64,000 bases of DNA from Verticiella sediminum. GTDB lineage: Bacteria; Pseudomonadota; Gammaproteobacteria; Burkholderiales; Burkholderiaceae_B. The stretch is taken from contig NZ_VLTJ01000039.1 of the NCBI RefSeq assembly GCF_007558815.1, positions 186,001-250,000 of the forward strand, given 5' to 3'. A program made the translations under genes and the position numbers. Below, piece by piece: positions 49,544-59,386 of this stretch. Below the pieces are notes generated by a model, which did not search any database, was not told the DNA's origin, and saw only the letters and a list, made by a program, of their open reading frames with translations. Position 1 is the stretch's first letter. Each line of letters opens with the position of its first letter.

Positions 49544-50236
49544 TCATACCGAGATCATCGCGCGCACGCCCCGCGCCTGCATGTCGGCGCCTGCACCGCT
49601 CGCCACCACTTCGCCGCGGTCCATCACCGCATAGTGGTCGGCGAGCTTCTCGGCGAACTCGTAGTACTGCTCGACCAGCAGCACGGTCATGCCGAACTCG
49701 TCGACCAGCCGGCGCAGGGTGCGCCCGATCTCGCCGATGATGTTCGGCTGTATGCCCTCGGTGGGCTCGTCCAGGATCAGCATGCGGGGCTCGCTCATCA
49801 GGGCGCGGCCGATGGCGAGCTGCTGCTGCTGGCCGCCCGAGAGGTCGCCGCCGCGGCGCGATTTCATGTCCTTCAGCACGGGAAACAGTTCGTAGATCTG
49901 CGCCGGGATCTCGCGGGGCGCCTTGCGGCTGGCCGCGCCGACGAACAGGTTCTCTTCCACGGTGAGGCGCGGGAAGATCTCGCGCCCCTGCGGCACGTAG
50001 GCCAGCCCGGCGGCCACGCGCGCATGCGGACGCAGACCGTCCAGGGGCTGGTCCTGCCAGCGTATGTGGCCCGAGCGCACCGGCACCACGCCCATGATGC
50101 ACTTGAGCAGCGTGCTCTTGCCCACGCCGTTGCGCCCGAGCAGCACGGAAAGGCGGCCCTCGGGCACCGCCAGGCTCACGTCGCGCAGGATGTGGCTGCC
50201 GCTGTAGTACTGGTTGAGTCCTTCGATGTGCAGCAT
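49544..50236 (-). CDS. urtE: Urea ABC transporter ATP-binding subunit UrtE
   Basis: A 230-residue LivF-like ATPase. Walker A is LLGRNGVGKSTLLKCIMG, the signature is GGDLSGGQQQQLAIGRALMS, and Walker B is MLILDEPTEGIQPNIIGEIG. The sequence EGLNQYYSGSHILRDVSLAV at the start is typical of UrtE. With UrtD it powers uptake of urea bound by UrtA through UrtB/UrtC. It is the last urt gene, three bases from urtD. Confidence 0.95.
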   Translation of the reverse strand: MLHIEGLNQYYSGSHILRDVSLAVPEGRLSVLLGRNGVGKSTLLKCIMGVVPVRSGHIRWQDQPLDGLRPHARVAAGLAYVPQGREIFPRLTVEENLFVGAASRKAPREIPAQIYELFPVLKDMKSRRGGDLSGGQQQQLAIGRALMSEPRMLILDEPTEGIQPNIIGEIGRTLRRLVDEFGMTVLLVEQYYEFAEKLADHYAVMDRGEVVASGAGADMQARGVRAMISV

Positions 50237-50239
50237 GCG

Positions 50240-51061
<822 letters not shown>

Positions 51062-51064
51062 CGA

Positions 51065-52168
51065 TTACTTCCTCCCGAACAGCCCGATGATGCCGCGCGG
51101 CAGCAGCAGGGGGGCGAGCACGAAGATGGCGCCGAGGAAGAACAGCCAGTACTGGGCGAACCAGGTGGTGAAGAGCGTCTTCGCGCCGTTGACGCCGATG
51201 GCGCCGATGATGGGGCCGAGCAGTGTGCCGCGCCCGCCCACCGCGACCCAGATGGCCATCTCGATGGAGTTCACCGGCGCCATTTCGCTCGGGTTGATGA
51301 TGCCGACCTGCGGCACGTAGAGCGCCCCTGCGAGCCCGCACAGCACGGCCGAGAGGGTCCAGGCGAAGAGCTTGTAGCCCAGCGGCCGGTAGCCCAGGAA
51401 CATGGTGCGGGTCTCGGCGTCCCGGATGGCGGTGAGCACCTGACCGTAGCGCGAGCCGACCAGGGCGCGGCAGGCCAGGAAGGCGATCACGAGCAGGCTG
51501 AAGCTTGCCAGCAGCAGGGCGACGCGCGTGGTGCTGGAGGCGATCGGATAGCCCAGAATGGTGGTGAAGCCGGTGAAGCCGTTGTTGCCGCCGAAGCCCG
51601 TTTCGTTGCGAAAGAAGAGCAGCATCGCGGCGAAGGTCAGCGCCTGGGTGATGATGGACAGGTACACCCCTTTCACGCGCGAGCGGAAGGTGAAGTAGCC
51701 GAACACCAGGGCGAGCAGGCCGGGCACCAGCACAACCAGCACCATCGCCCACAGAAAGCTGCTGGTGCCCCACCAGTACCAGGGCAGCTCGGTCCAGCTC
51801 AGGAAGGTCATGAAGGGCGGCAGGCCGTTGCCCGAGGCTTCGCGCATGAGGTACATGCCGAAGGCGTAGCCGCCCAGCGCGAAGAAGAGGGCATGGCCCA
51901 GGCTGAGGATGCCGCAATAGCCCCACACCAGGCCGAGCGCGAGCGCGGCCACGGCATAGCACAGGATCTTGCCGGTGAGCGTGAGGGCGTAGTCCGAGAG
52001 GTGCAGCGCATGGCCGGCGGGCAACACCAGCGCGCCCACCGGGACCAGCACGAACACCGCGAGGCAGAGCAGGCCCAGGCCGATCGCCCAGTTGCGCTTG
52101 AGCAGCGGCTCGTCCGGCGCCTGCGTGCCGGTGGAAGCCAGCGTCTCGTTCATGGGAACAGCAGCCAT
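51065..52168 (-). CDS. urtC: Urea ABC transporter permease subunit UrtC
   Basis: A 367-residue permease of the LivM type with about ten membrane helices. GLVWGYCGILSLGHALFFAL, the loop FNFRSRVKGVYLSIITQALT-like region (residues near 160-180), TGFGGNNGFTGFTTILGYPI and IWVAVGGRGTLLGPIIGAI are UrtC signatures. Its ATG shares one base with the urtB stop (TAATG), so the permeases are translationally coupled. Confidence 0.94.
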   Translation of the reverse strand: MAAVPMNETLASTGTQAPDEPLLKRNWAIGLGLLCLAVFVLVPVGALVLPAGHALHLSDYALTLTGKILCYAVAALALGLVWGYCGILSLGHALFFALGGYAFGMYLMREASGNGLPPFMTFLSWTELPWYWWGTSSFLWAMVLVVLVPGLLALVFGYFTFRSRVKGVYLSIITQALTFAAMLLFFRNETGFGGNNGFTGFTTILGYPIASSTTRVALLLASFSLLVIAFLACRALVGSRYGQVLTAIRDAETRTMFLGYRPLGYKLFAWTLSAVLCGLAGALYVPQVGIINPSEMAPVNSIEMAIWVAVGGRGTLLGPIIGAIGVNGAKTLFTTWFAQYWLFFLGAIFVLAPLLLPRGIIGLFGRK

Positions 52169-53703
52169 TACGCCTCCACGCTACGGCCCTTGAGGGCGAA
52201 CAGACCCTGCGGACGCTTCTGGATGAACAGGATGATGAGCAGCAGCACGGCGATCTTGGCGAGCACCGCGCCCCAGAAGGGTTCGACGATCTTGCTCACG
52301 ATGCCCAGGCCGAAGGCGCCGACGACCGCGCCCGCGAGCTGGCCCACGCCGCCCAGCACCACGACCATGAAGGAGTCGATGATGTAGGTCTGGCCCAGAT
52401 CGGGCCCGACGTTGCCGATCTGCGCCAGTGCGCAGCCGCCCAGACCCGCGATGCCCGCGCCGAAGGCGAAGGCCTGGGTGTCGACGCGGTTGGTCGGCAC
52501 GCCGGCGCAGGCGGCCATGGTGCGGTTCTGCGTGACTGCGCGGATGAACAGGCCGAGCCGGGTGCGCGTGAGCACCAGCCAGGCGCACAGCACCACGGCG
52601 ATCGCGAAGCCGATGATGACGATGCGGTTCCAGGGCAGCAGCAGGCCGGGCATGACCGAGATGCCGCCGCTCATCCAGGACGGGTTCATGACTTCCACGT
52701 TCTGCGCGCCGAAGAGCATGCGCACGCTCTGCATCAGCAGCAGGCTGATCCCGAAAGTGGTGAGCAGGGTCTCGAGCGGACGCCCGTAGAGATGGCGGAT
52801 GACCAGGCGCTCGAGCACCACGCCGACCAGGGCGGCGGTGACGAAGGCCACCGGCACCGCGGCCAGCAGGTACCAGTCGAAGGCACCGGGCAGGTATTGT
52901 CGGAACAGGTTCTGCACGACGAAGGTGGCGTAGGCGCCGATCATCAGGAACTCGCCGTGCGCCATGTTGATGACGCCGATCAGGCCGTAGGTGATGGCCA
53001 GGCCGAGCGCGGCCAGCAGCAGCACGCTGCCCAGGCTGATGCCGGCGAAGAGCGTGCCGACCTGCCGCGCCGTGCGTTCGGCCGCATCCAGTCTGGCGAG
53101 TGCATCCTGCGCCGCGCTGCGCACCACCGGGTCCACGTCGGGCGCGGCCAGGGGCAGCAGGCGCGGGCGATAGCGCGGATCGGCGGTGGCGCCGATGCGC
53201 TCGGCGGCCTGGGCGCGCAGCGCGGGGTCGTCCGCGTCGAGCGCGATCAGGGCCGAGAGCAGGGCCATGCGCTCCTGCAGCGCGCTGTCCTGCTCCTTGG
53301 CGACGAGCGCGTCGACCAGGGGAATCATGGTCGGCGGCGGCGGCGAGGCGAGCAGCGCATCGACGGCGCGGGCGCGCTCGGCGCGATTCGGCGATTCCAG
53401 CGCGAGCACGGCGGCGGCGGCCGAGATGCGGCTGCGCAGTTGATTGTTCAAGCGGGCGTTCGGCACCTTGTTGGCCGACAGCGCGACGAGCAGCTCGCGG
53501 GCTTCGGCATCACCCTGGGCCGTGGCCGCGATGATGTCGGCGACGGCCTGCGAGCGGCGCGAGAAATTGTTGTCGCCGAGCGCCTCGGCGACGCCGGGTT
53601 CCAGCGCCATGGCCGGCGTGGCGACCAGGCTCAGCCAGACCAGCAGGGCGCACAGCAGAGTGTGGCATAGCGGCCGCCGCGCAGATGGAGGGCAGGTCTT
53701 CAT
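52168..53703 (-). CDS. urtB: Urea ABC transporter permease subunit UrtB
   Basis: A 511-residue permease. It begins with a signal peptide and a soluble N-terminal region of about 210 residues with helical, HEAT-like repeats (AAVLALESPNRAERARAVDA), the normal layout for UrtB. The LivH-like membrane domain follows from GISLGSVLLLAALGLAITYG, with GVINMAHGEFLMIGAYATF and VDTQAFAFGAGIAGLGGCAL. I took ATG 53703, which opens the signal peptide MKTCPPSARRPLCHTLLCAL; a further upstream in-frame start would hide it. It is 64 bases downstream of urtA. Confidence 0.93.
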   Translation of the reverse strand: MKTCPPSARRPLCHTLLCALLVWLSLVATPAMALEPGVAEALGDNNFSRRSQAVADIIAATAQGDAEARELLVALSANKVPNARLNNQLRSRISAAAAVLALESPNRAERARAVDALLASPPPPTMIPLVDALVAKEQDSALQERMALLSALIALDADDPALRAQAAERIGATADPRYRPRLLPLAAPDVDPVVRSAAQDALARLDAAERTARQVGTLFAGISLGSVLLLAALGLAITYGLIGVINMAHGEFLMIGAYATFVVQNLFRQYLPGAFDWYLLAAVPVAFVTAALVGVVLERLVIRHLYGRPLETLLTTFGISLLLMQSVRMLFGAQNVEVMNPSWMSGGISVMPGLLLPWNRIVIIGFAIAVVLCAWLVLTRTRLGLFIRAVTQNRTMAACAGVPTNRVDTQAFAFGAGIAGLGGCALAQIGNVGPDLGQTYIIDSFMVVVLGGVGQLAGAVVGAFGLGIVSKIVEPFWGAVLAKIAVLLLIILFIQKRPQGLFALKGRSVEA

Positions 53704-53767
53704 TCGGGCTCCGCACGAACGGGAAAGGGGCGGGCGCCCGGCGAGGCGCCCGCGAGGCAAGGCAGGC

Positions 53768-55027
53768 TCAGGACACGACGTCCGGCTTCTTCTCGTTGCC
53801 CGGGATGTAGGGGCTCCAGGGCTGGGCGCGCACGACTTCCGGCGTGCTCCACACCACGTCGAACTGGCCGTCGTCGCGGATCTCGCCGATCATCACCGGC
53901 TTGTGCAGGTGGTGGTTGCCATCCATCGTAAGCTTGAAACCGGACGGGGCGTCCACGCTCTCGCCGACGATCGCCTTGCGCACCTCGTCCACATCCGTGC
54001 TCTTGGCCTTCTCCACGGCCTGCTTCCAGAGCTGCATGCCGACCCAGGTGGCTTCCATGGGGTCGTTGGTGACCCGGTCGTCGCCGCCCGGCAGGTTGGC
54101 CGACTTGACGTAGTCGGACCAGGACTTCTTGAAGGTGGTGTTGGTGGGGTTGTCCACCGACATGAAGTAGTTCCAGGCGGCGAGGTGGCCGACCAGGGGT
54201 TTGGTATCGATGCCGCGCAGCTCTTCTTCGCCCACCGAGAAGGCGACCACCGGCACGTCCTGTGCGCTCAGGCCCTGGTTGCCGAGTTCACGATAGAAGG
54301 GCACGTTGGAGTCGCCGTTGATGGTGGACACCACGGCGGTCTTGCCGCCTTGCGAGAACTTGCGGATGTTGGCGACGATGGTCTGGTAGTCGGCGTGGCC
54401 GAAGGGCGTGTAGACCTCTTCGATGTCGCTGTCCTGGATGCCCTTGCTGTGCAGGAAGGCGCGCAGGATCTGGTTGGTGGTGCGCGGATACACGTAGTCG
54501 GTACCGAGCAGGAAGATGCGCTTGGCGCCGCCGCCTTCTTCCGAGAGCAGGTACTCGACGGCCGGGATGGCCTGCTGGTTGGGTGCGGCGCCCGTGTAGA
54601 ACACGTTGGGCGACATCTCCTCGCCTTCGTACTGCACCGGATAGAAGAGCAGGCCGTTGAGCTCCTCGAATACCGGCAGCACCGATTTGCGCGAGACCGA
54701 GGTCCAGCAGCCGAACACGGCGGCGACCTTGTCCTGGGTGAGCAGTTGGCGGGCGCGTTCGGCGAACAGCGGCCAGTTGGAGGCAGGATCGACCACCACC
54801 GCCTCGAGCGGGCGGCCCATCACACCGCCGTTGGCGTTGATTTCGGCGATCGTCATCAGGGCCACGTCCTTCAGCGACGTCTCGGAGATGGCCATGGTCC
54901 CCGACAGCGAGTGAAGGATGCCGACTTTGATGGGCGTCTTGTCCTGGGCGAAGGCCAGCGGCACGCGGCCGGCAAGCGCCGCGCCGCCCGCCAGCGTCGC
55001 CAGCTTCAGCAGGGTACGTCTTTGCAT
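53768..55027 (-). CDS. urtA: Urea ABC transporter substrate-binding protein UrtA
   Basis: A 419-residue periplasmic receptor. ATG 55027, preceded by AGAGGA, opens a twin-arginine-like leader (MQRRTLLKLATLAGGAALAG, cleavage near AFAQ). The mature part carries TPIKVGILHSLSGTMAISET, VFGCWTSVSRKSVLPVFEEL and LLFYPVQYEGEEMSPNVFYT, diagnostic for UrtA rather than general LivK proteins. It is the first gene of urtABCDE and lies behind a sigma-54 promoter with NtrC-like sites, so it is expected to be induced in nitrogen limitation. Confidence 0.95.
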   Translation of the reverse strand: MQRRTLLKLATLAGGAALAGRVPLAFAQDKTPIKVGILHSLSGTMAISETSLKDVALMTIAEINANGGVMGRPLEAVVVDPASNWPLFAERARQLLTQDKVAAVFGCWTSVSRKSVLPVFEELNGLLFYPVQYEGEEMSPNVFYTGAAPNQQAIPAVEYLLSEEGGGAKRIFLLGTDYVYPRTTNQILRAFLHSKGIQDSDIEEVYTPFGHADYQTIVANIRKFSQGGKTAVVSTINGDSNVPFYRELGNQGLSAQDVPVVAFSVGEEELRGIDTKPLVGHLAAWNYFMSVDNPTNTTFKKSWSDYVKSANLPGGDDRVTNDPMEATWVGMQLWKQAVEKAKSTDVDEVRKAIVGESVDAPSGFKLTMDGNHHLHKPVMIGEIRDDGQFDVVWSTPEVVRAQPWSPYIPGNEKKPDVVS

Positions 55028-55082
55028 GATCGATCCTCTGGGAAAGGGAAACGCAAGCGAATGCAAGCGCTTATGTCATTCA

Positions 55083-55098
55083 TGCAAACACCGTGCCA
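55083..55098 (-). promoter_or_regulatory. Sigma-54 (RpoN) promoter of urtABCDE
   Basis: On the minus strand TGGCACGGTGTTTGCA matches the sigma-54 consensus TGGCACG-N4-TTGCA at every position. It predicts a start near 55071 and a leader of about 45 bases before urtA. Confidence 0.85.
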
Positions 55099-55178
55099 TT
55101 TGTCCTGCGGTGCCTGACCCCGCGGGCACCAAAAAGCGGCCGCCGCAAGAGCGCAGGCGCCTGTCTGCGCCCGGCCAG

Positions 55179-55234
55179 GCACCGCCGGGGTGCATCATGA
55201 CGGCTGGTCACGGTGGTGCGCATCGTCATGGTGC
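55179..55234. promoter_or_regulatory. Two NtrC-type enhancer sites upstream of urtA
   Basis: GCACCGCCGGGGTGC (55179-55193) is a perfect GCACC-N5-GGTGC site, and GCATCGTCATGGTGC (55220-55234) matches the E. coli glnA site at 12 of 15 positions. Their centres are 41 bp apart and roughly 115 and 155 bp upstream of the predicted start, the usual place for NtrC enhancers. The rest of the 55028-55422 gap shows nothing else I can name. Confidence 0.65.
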
Positions 55235-55422
55235 GATGGATTGCGCGTGCACGGTGCGGGTCGCTCCATTTCCGTGCGGCCGGACATGCCGTCCGAACCG
55301 CGGAAATCCGGGCGAAAACCCTGCGAGCTACCGGCATCGCCGTTCGCCGCCGCCCTGCATAATCCACGATCGTCCCGTACCGCCCGCAGGGCGGCGTGTC
55401 TCTCTTCAGGTTTTTCCGCTCG

Positions 55423-55935
55423 ATGCCGCCTCTGCCCATGCTGCGTTTGCTTTCCCTGCTGTCGGCCGGACTCGTCGTGGCCGGCTGCGCCACCGTCGGC
55501 CAGGGCTTCGACCCTGCCGGCGTCGCCGGCCTGGTGCCAGGCGAGAGCACGCTGGGCGAAGCCCGGGTGCTCCTGAAGGCGTCGCCCACGCAAACCTACG
55601 CCGCCGCCAATGGCGCCGTGCAGGCGCTGTGGTATGCCGGCCTGCGCGGGCCGGTCGACAGTCATGCCTCGCGCTCGGTGCTGCTCGCCTTCGGCCCGGA
55701 CGGCCGCTTCCGCCAGGTGCTCGACGCCCGGGGCGTCATCCTGGACGAGGCCGCCACCGATCGCCAGCGGCGGCAGGCGGCCTGCCTGGAGGTAGCGCCC
55801 GGCGAGCCGTGCGATGCCTATGGCGGGCCGGCCGCGCCGGCTGCGGTGCAGACGGGCGGCCATGTCCCTGCGGCACCCGCGCCCGCCGGCTGCTACGCCG
55901 CCGGCGAGAAGGTCGTCATCTGCCCGGCGTTGTAG
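55423..55935 (+). CDS. Putative BamE/SmpA-like outer-membrane lipoprotein
   Basis: A 170-residue exported protein. Starting at 55423 or 55438 it gives the leader MLRLLSLLSAGLVVAGC with a lipobox ending in cysteine. The next stretch, GLVPGESTLGEARVLLKASP followed by ALWYAG and VLLAFGPDGRFRQVLD, resembles the SmpA/OmlA (BamE) fold in order of elements. The C-terminus is Ala/Pro-rich with two cysteines. Neither start has a strong ribosome-binding site. The similarity is by eye only, and this is unlikely to be the true BamE. Confidence 0.6.
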   Translation: MPPLPMLRLLSLLSAGLVVAGCATVGQGFDPAGVAGLVPGESTLGEARVLLKASPTQTYAAANGAVQALWYAGLRGPVDSHASRSVLLAFGPDGRFRQVLDARGVILDEAATDRQRRQAACLEVAPGEPCDAYGGPAAPAAVQTGGHVPAAPAPAGCYAAGEKVVICPAL

Positions 55936-55977
55936 GTCGGTCGAGTGGCAATCCTTGCTGGGCGGCGGCTGGACGCC

Positions 55978-58323
55978 CTATATGCGTCCAGCCCTGATCG
56001 CGATTCGGGCAACAGTACCGGGAGTCGGCGCAGCCGTTCTGACATTCACTGAAACGGACACCGTCGTGGATGTCGTCGCGATGACGATGGGGGGATCCAG
56101 CTCGTAGTTGACGACGCCGCCTTCACGAAGAATGCTGACAGATACGGTTTCCCGCTCAGGCGTGGTGTCCAGCCCATGACTGATGGAGATCGCCTGAACG
56201 CCGACCGCGGTCACCGGGAACTCGTTGCTGACGGCAAATCCTGTGCGCCTGTAACCTTGGTTCCCTGAGAATTCCCACGCTGCGGGAACTACGCCTTGGA
56301 TGGGCGGAACCCCGACAAATCTGCACTGCGCGACGGAACCCGTGCCGGAGACAGTCCCGGAGAACTGGATGCCTTGTGCCTGCGTCGGGGCTGATTGCGT
56401 GTCGCCCAGGGTCGCCCCTATGATCTGCGCATCCTTGTCGGAGTCTTGAAACACCACGCCGCGCCCCAGTTGTGCCTGGCCGTTGTTGATGATCTCCCCG
56501 CCGAATACTTTCATATCTGCGCCGAGATTGAGGATGCCATGGCGGGCACACGCCTGGACGAGGACGCCATGAAATTCCGAGTGATACGGGCTCTGGGTGA
56601 TGCGTATTCCATCCTGCCGGGAGCGCGCTATCCGGGTGCCGAACAGGAGCAGCGATCCGAGGTTGTCTATCATGGGCACCGACCCAGCCGGGATCGCGTT
56701 GGAACCGGATGCTTGCACGACCGTACCCACGAGAGAGCCCGTTGCCGTGTCGATCGACTCGACAAACATGCGGATGTGGCTGCCACCACCGGATATCGTC
56801 ACGTAGTTTCTTGGGCCGCAGTCGATGTGGCGACCATCGGTGATGGCGACGGAGATCGGTCCCGATGCCGGGGTGACATCGGCCGCGGTGGTGCCCACTG
56901 TCTGACTGGAAGGGCTTTGAAATACCGTATAGATCGCGGAATCGAGAAAGCTTCCGCCAACGACCACGAGACGGCCCCGAGAATGTTTGAGTGCGCACTC
57001 GTCGCGATAGGACAGGCATGCCTGCATAACGTAGGTTCCGGTGTTGGAGCCGATTACGTTATATCCGTAGCTTCCCGCCGGCGCGTTGTAGCTACTGCAC
57101 CCGATCAGGACGATGTTGTCTCCGGCATTTTCCCGAATCCGGAAGTTTCCCGAACCGTTGGGATGCGTCTTCCCGGCAACGCACCCGAGGATGACCGCAT
57201 CATCCCCCCGCAGATCGAAGCCCATGCCGCCCCGGTTGGGAATCGGTCCGAAGCCATTGCCTTCTGACCAGCATGAAATCAGCGAATAGTTCTGCAGGCC
57301 GCCTTTGATATCGAAACCATCGTAATGGTTATGGATGGCACCGCACCTTTCGATGACGAGTTCGGATCGATGGGGCAGAAAGGTGCCGACCGAAGAAATC
57401 CCGTAGCCGTCGCAGTTCCGGACCACACATCCGACGATATGGGCTCGGACCACATCCTCGATTCGGATCCCGGAATTGTCGCCGTCCTGGTTGAGATCCG
57501 TGCCCTGCTTTTGGTTTTCGCCGTTGCCGTCGAAGGTCCCGCCTATGATGCCGACATCATGGAGGGTCCCACGCACGAGGGCATCCCCGTAATGGCCGAG
57601 GGTAATCAAGGCGCCCTGATTCTCGTTCGGGCTGGGGCGCATCTTCACAATTGCGCCTTCGGCAACCACATACACTCGGGAACCCTTCACCCGGATCACG
57701 CCGCCGTTCACCCAATATGTTCGGCCTGCCGGAACGACCACGCGCGCCCCGCCACGGATTTGGGCAACCTCCAAAGCGGCCAGGAACCCAGGAGTGTCGT
57801 CATGCCCCTCATCGTTCCCCACGGCGCCAAAATCCGTAACCAGCAATTCCTGGTCGTACAGTGGGGCATCGATAGATCGTGCCTGGGCTCCGGCGTAGGA
57901 CATGGCGAAGTCAAGCAACCCGGCTCCGCCCATACCGTGCAACGCGTTGAGCCGCTTGGCGATAGCAAGCGCCTGCGCGTTCATCGGTCCGGCTGCACCG
58001 CCCAGGGACGGCGCTTCTTCGCTCTGTTGCGGAATATCCGCCCATTCGCCGGGCGGGTCGATGACCCCATCGAAACCCTGGCCCGCGAGGCCTGTCTGGT
58101 CGAGATGTCGACTGCCGTCGTGCACCCAGGTGCCGTTGAGGCGGCTTTCCATCGATTCCGCCTGCGCACGCTCCAGCACAGCATGAGGAAAGTCCTTCTC
58201 GCAGCACCTCCCCGCTTGGTCCATCCAGATACACCGGACCGATCTGGCCACGGAGTCATCCTGAGCCACCGTCATCGTGGTGCCCCCGCTGCGCAGCCGC
58301 ACCACGTCGCCAATCGAGAACAT
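55978..58323 (-). CDS. YodC-like (DUF2158) domain fused to a tailspike-like beta-helix protein
   Basis: A 781-residue protein. Residues 1-50 (MFSIGDVVRLRSGGTTMTVA, then CIWMDQAGRC and FPHAVLERA) match DUF2158, the fold of small YodC proteins. A linker follows to about 160. Residues 162-210 (VTDFGAVGNDEGHDDTPGFL) start a pectate-lyase-3 type right-handed beta-helix, continuing to about 690 with many short Gly/Asn turns. A C-terminal beta domain (ISISHGLDTTPERETVSVSI) resembles the tail ends of phage spike proteins. No signal peptide is seen. AAGGAGGGG precedes the ATG. The gene looks less GC-rich than its neighbours. It may be a stray phage or surface glycan-processing protein; the fusion is unusual. 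Confidence 0.75.
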   Translation of the reverse strand: MFSIGDVVRLRSGGTTMTVAQDDSVARSVRCIWMDQAGRCCEKDFPHAVLERAQAESMESRLNGTWVHDGSRHLDQTGLAGQGFDGVIDPPGEWADIPQQSEEAPSLGGAAGPMNAQALAIAKRLNALHGMGGAGLLDFAMSYAGAQARSIDAPLYDQELLVTDFGAVGNDEGHDDTPGFLAALEVAQIRGGARVVVPAGRTYWVNGGVIRVKGSRVYVVAEGAIVKMRPSPNENQGALITLGHYGDALVRGTLHDVGIIGGTFDGNGENQKQGTDLNQDGDNSGIRIEDVVRAHIVGCVVRNCDGYGISSVGTFLPHRSELVIERCGAIHNHYDGFDIKGGLQNYSLISCWSEGNGFGPIPNRGGMGFDLRGDDAVILGCVAGKTHPNGSGNFRIRENAGDNIVLIGCSSYNAPAGSYGYNVIGSNTGTYVMQACLSYRDECALKHSRGRLVVVGGSFLDSAIYTVFQSPSSQTVGTTAADVTPASGPISVAITDGRHIDCGPRNYVTISGGGSHIRMFVESIDTATGSLVGTVVQASGSNAIPAGSVPMIDNLGSLLLFGTRIARSRQDGIRITQSPYHSEFHGVLVQACARHGILNLGADMKVFGGEIINNGQAQLGRGVVFQDSDKDAQIIGATLGDTQSAPTQAQGIQFSGTVSGTGSVAQCRFVGVPPIQGVVPAAWEFSGNQGYRRTGFAVSNEFPVTAVGVQAISISHGLDTTPERETVSVSILREGGVVNYELDPPIVIATTSTTVSVSVNVRTAAPTPGTVARIAIRAGRI

Positions 58324-58464
58324 GCCACCCCTCCTTGCTGCAAGAGCCTTGAGCGGCGATCTTAGTGCAAGGTCCAGAGCGTCTGCGACGCTTTTAGCCG
58401 CAACGTGTGCCAGAAGCCCGGTGCCCGGCGGGCGGTCGATTCCGGGGGGCCGGGCTGCCGGACG

Positions 58465-58695
58465 TCAACGGTTGCAGGTCATCACGTAGCTTCCATCCTC
58501 GGCTCTGGTGAACGTAAACATGATCTCGCGGTCCATGGCGGCGACGATGACGTACGAGCTGCCAGGTTCCGAGCCCTCGTCGGGCTCACCTATCGCCAGA
58601 CTCTCGGTGTTGGCGATCAGTTCGATCAGCGCGGCGATATCCGGATGGTTCTTTGTCGCGGGCCCATCGCCCACGGTGTCGTGCTCCACGCTCAT
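58465..58695 (-). CDS. Small hypothetical protein, 76 residues
   Basis: A short acidic protein (MSVEHDTVGDGPATKNHPDI, IAALIELIANTESLAIGEPD, then SSYVIVAAMDREIMFTFTRA). Its ribosome-binding site AGGAGA lies eight bases before the ATG at 58695. The C-terminal half looks like a small beta-sheet (YVIVAAMDREIMFTFTRAED, YVMTCNR). I do not recognise a family. It lies about 140 bases upstream of the beta-helix gene on the same strand and may belong with it. Confidence 0.6.
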   Translation of the reverse strand: MSVEHDTVGDGPATKNHPDIAALIELIANTESLAIGEPDEGSEPGSSYVIVAAMDREIMFTFTRAEDGSYVMTCNR

Positions 58696-58937
58696 ATGCG
58701 ATGTCTCCTGTTGCGGGTTAATATGACCCGGGCTTATTTTCGTGATGGGTGGCGCTTGCCGACCCGTGCTGCATGTCCGGCTGGCGCCGCTACGCAGGCC
58801 GTGCCTGCAAGCCTGCCAACGCCTCACGCCGGCGAGAGCGAGCCGAGGTTAACCCAGGTCTGCAACGTGCCTCAATTCGTAGTTCCCTGGGTGTCGGCGC
58901 GGCGCGGTGACACGATAGCTGGCGCTTTGGCCCGTGG

Positions 58938-59147
58938 TCAGTCGATCGCGACCATGACGCTGGAGGCCTTGATGACGCCGTAGGCCCGGTTTCCTTCCTG
59001 GAGCTGCATCGATTCCGCAGACTTGGTCGTGATGGTGGACGTGATTTCCACGCCGGGGGCGATTTCCAGTGTGACTTCGGTCGTCACCGGGCCACGTGTG
59101 ATGGCGGTGATCTTGCCTGCCAACATGTTGCGGGCGCTGATTTTCAT
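58938..59147 (-). CDS. Molbindin (TOBE/Mop domain protein)
   Basis: A 69-residue single Mop domain: MKISARNMLAGKITAITRGP, TTEVTLEIAPGVEITSTITT, KSAESMQLQEGNRAYGVIKA, SSVMVAID. Stand-alone Mop proteins assemble as hexamers and bind molybdate or tungstate, buffering it for cofactor synthesis. No modABC or molybdoenzyme genes are in this window. The 240 bases upstream hold no other gene. Confidence 0.92.
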   Translation of the reverse strand: MKISARNMLAGKITAITRGPVTTEVTLEIAPGVEITSTITTKSAESMQLQEGNRAYGVIKASSVMVAID

Positions 59148-59386
59148 GATCGATTCCTCGAAGCGTCGTGCGCGCCACCATGGCGGGCACGGGTGTCATA
59201 TCGTAGCGGGCAGCGTTCGTCGCGCAACTGGAGACCTTTCGACTCAGAGACACTTCTACTCGCGCGGTCCAGGTCGACGACGCTGGTGCTTGACCTGTAA
59301 TCCCGACTGCTCCGTCGAGTGCGGCCACCGGGCGGCGCGTCGCGGGCAAGCCGCTAAAATGGCGCTTGCCACTTTTCTCCGATCCC

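Noticed and set aside
56156-57019. A second minus-strand frame inside the beta-helix gene, possibly a frameshift
   Set aside because: The main frame is continuous from 58323 to 55978 with coherent domains, so no frameshift is needed.
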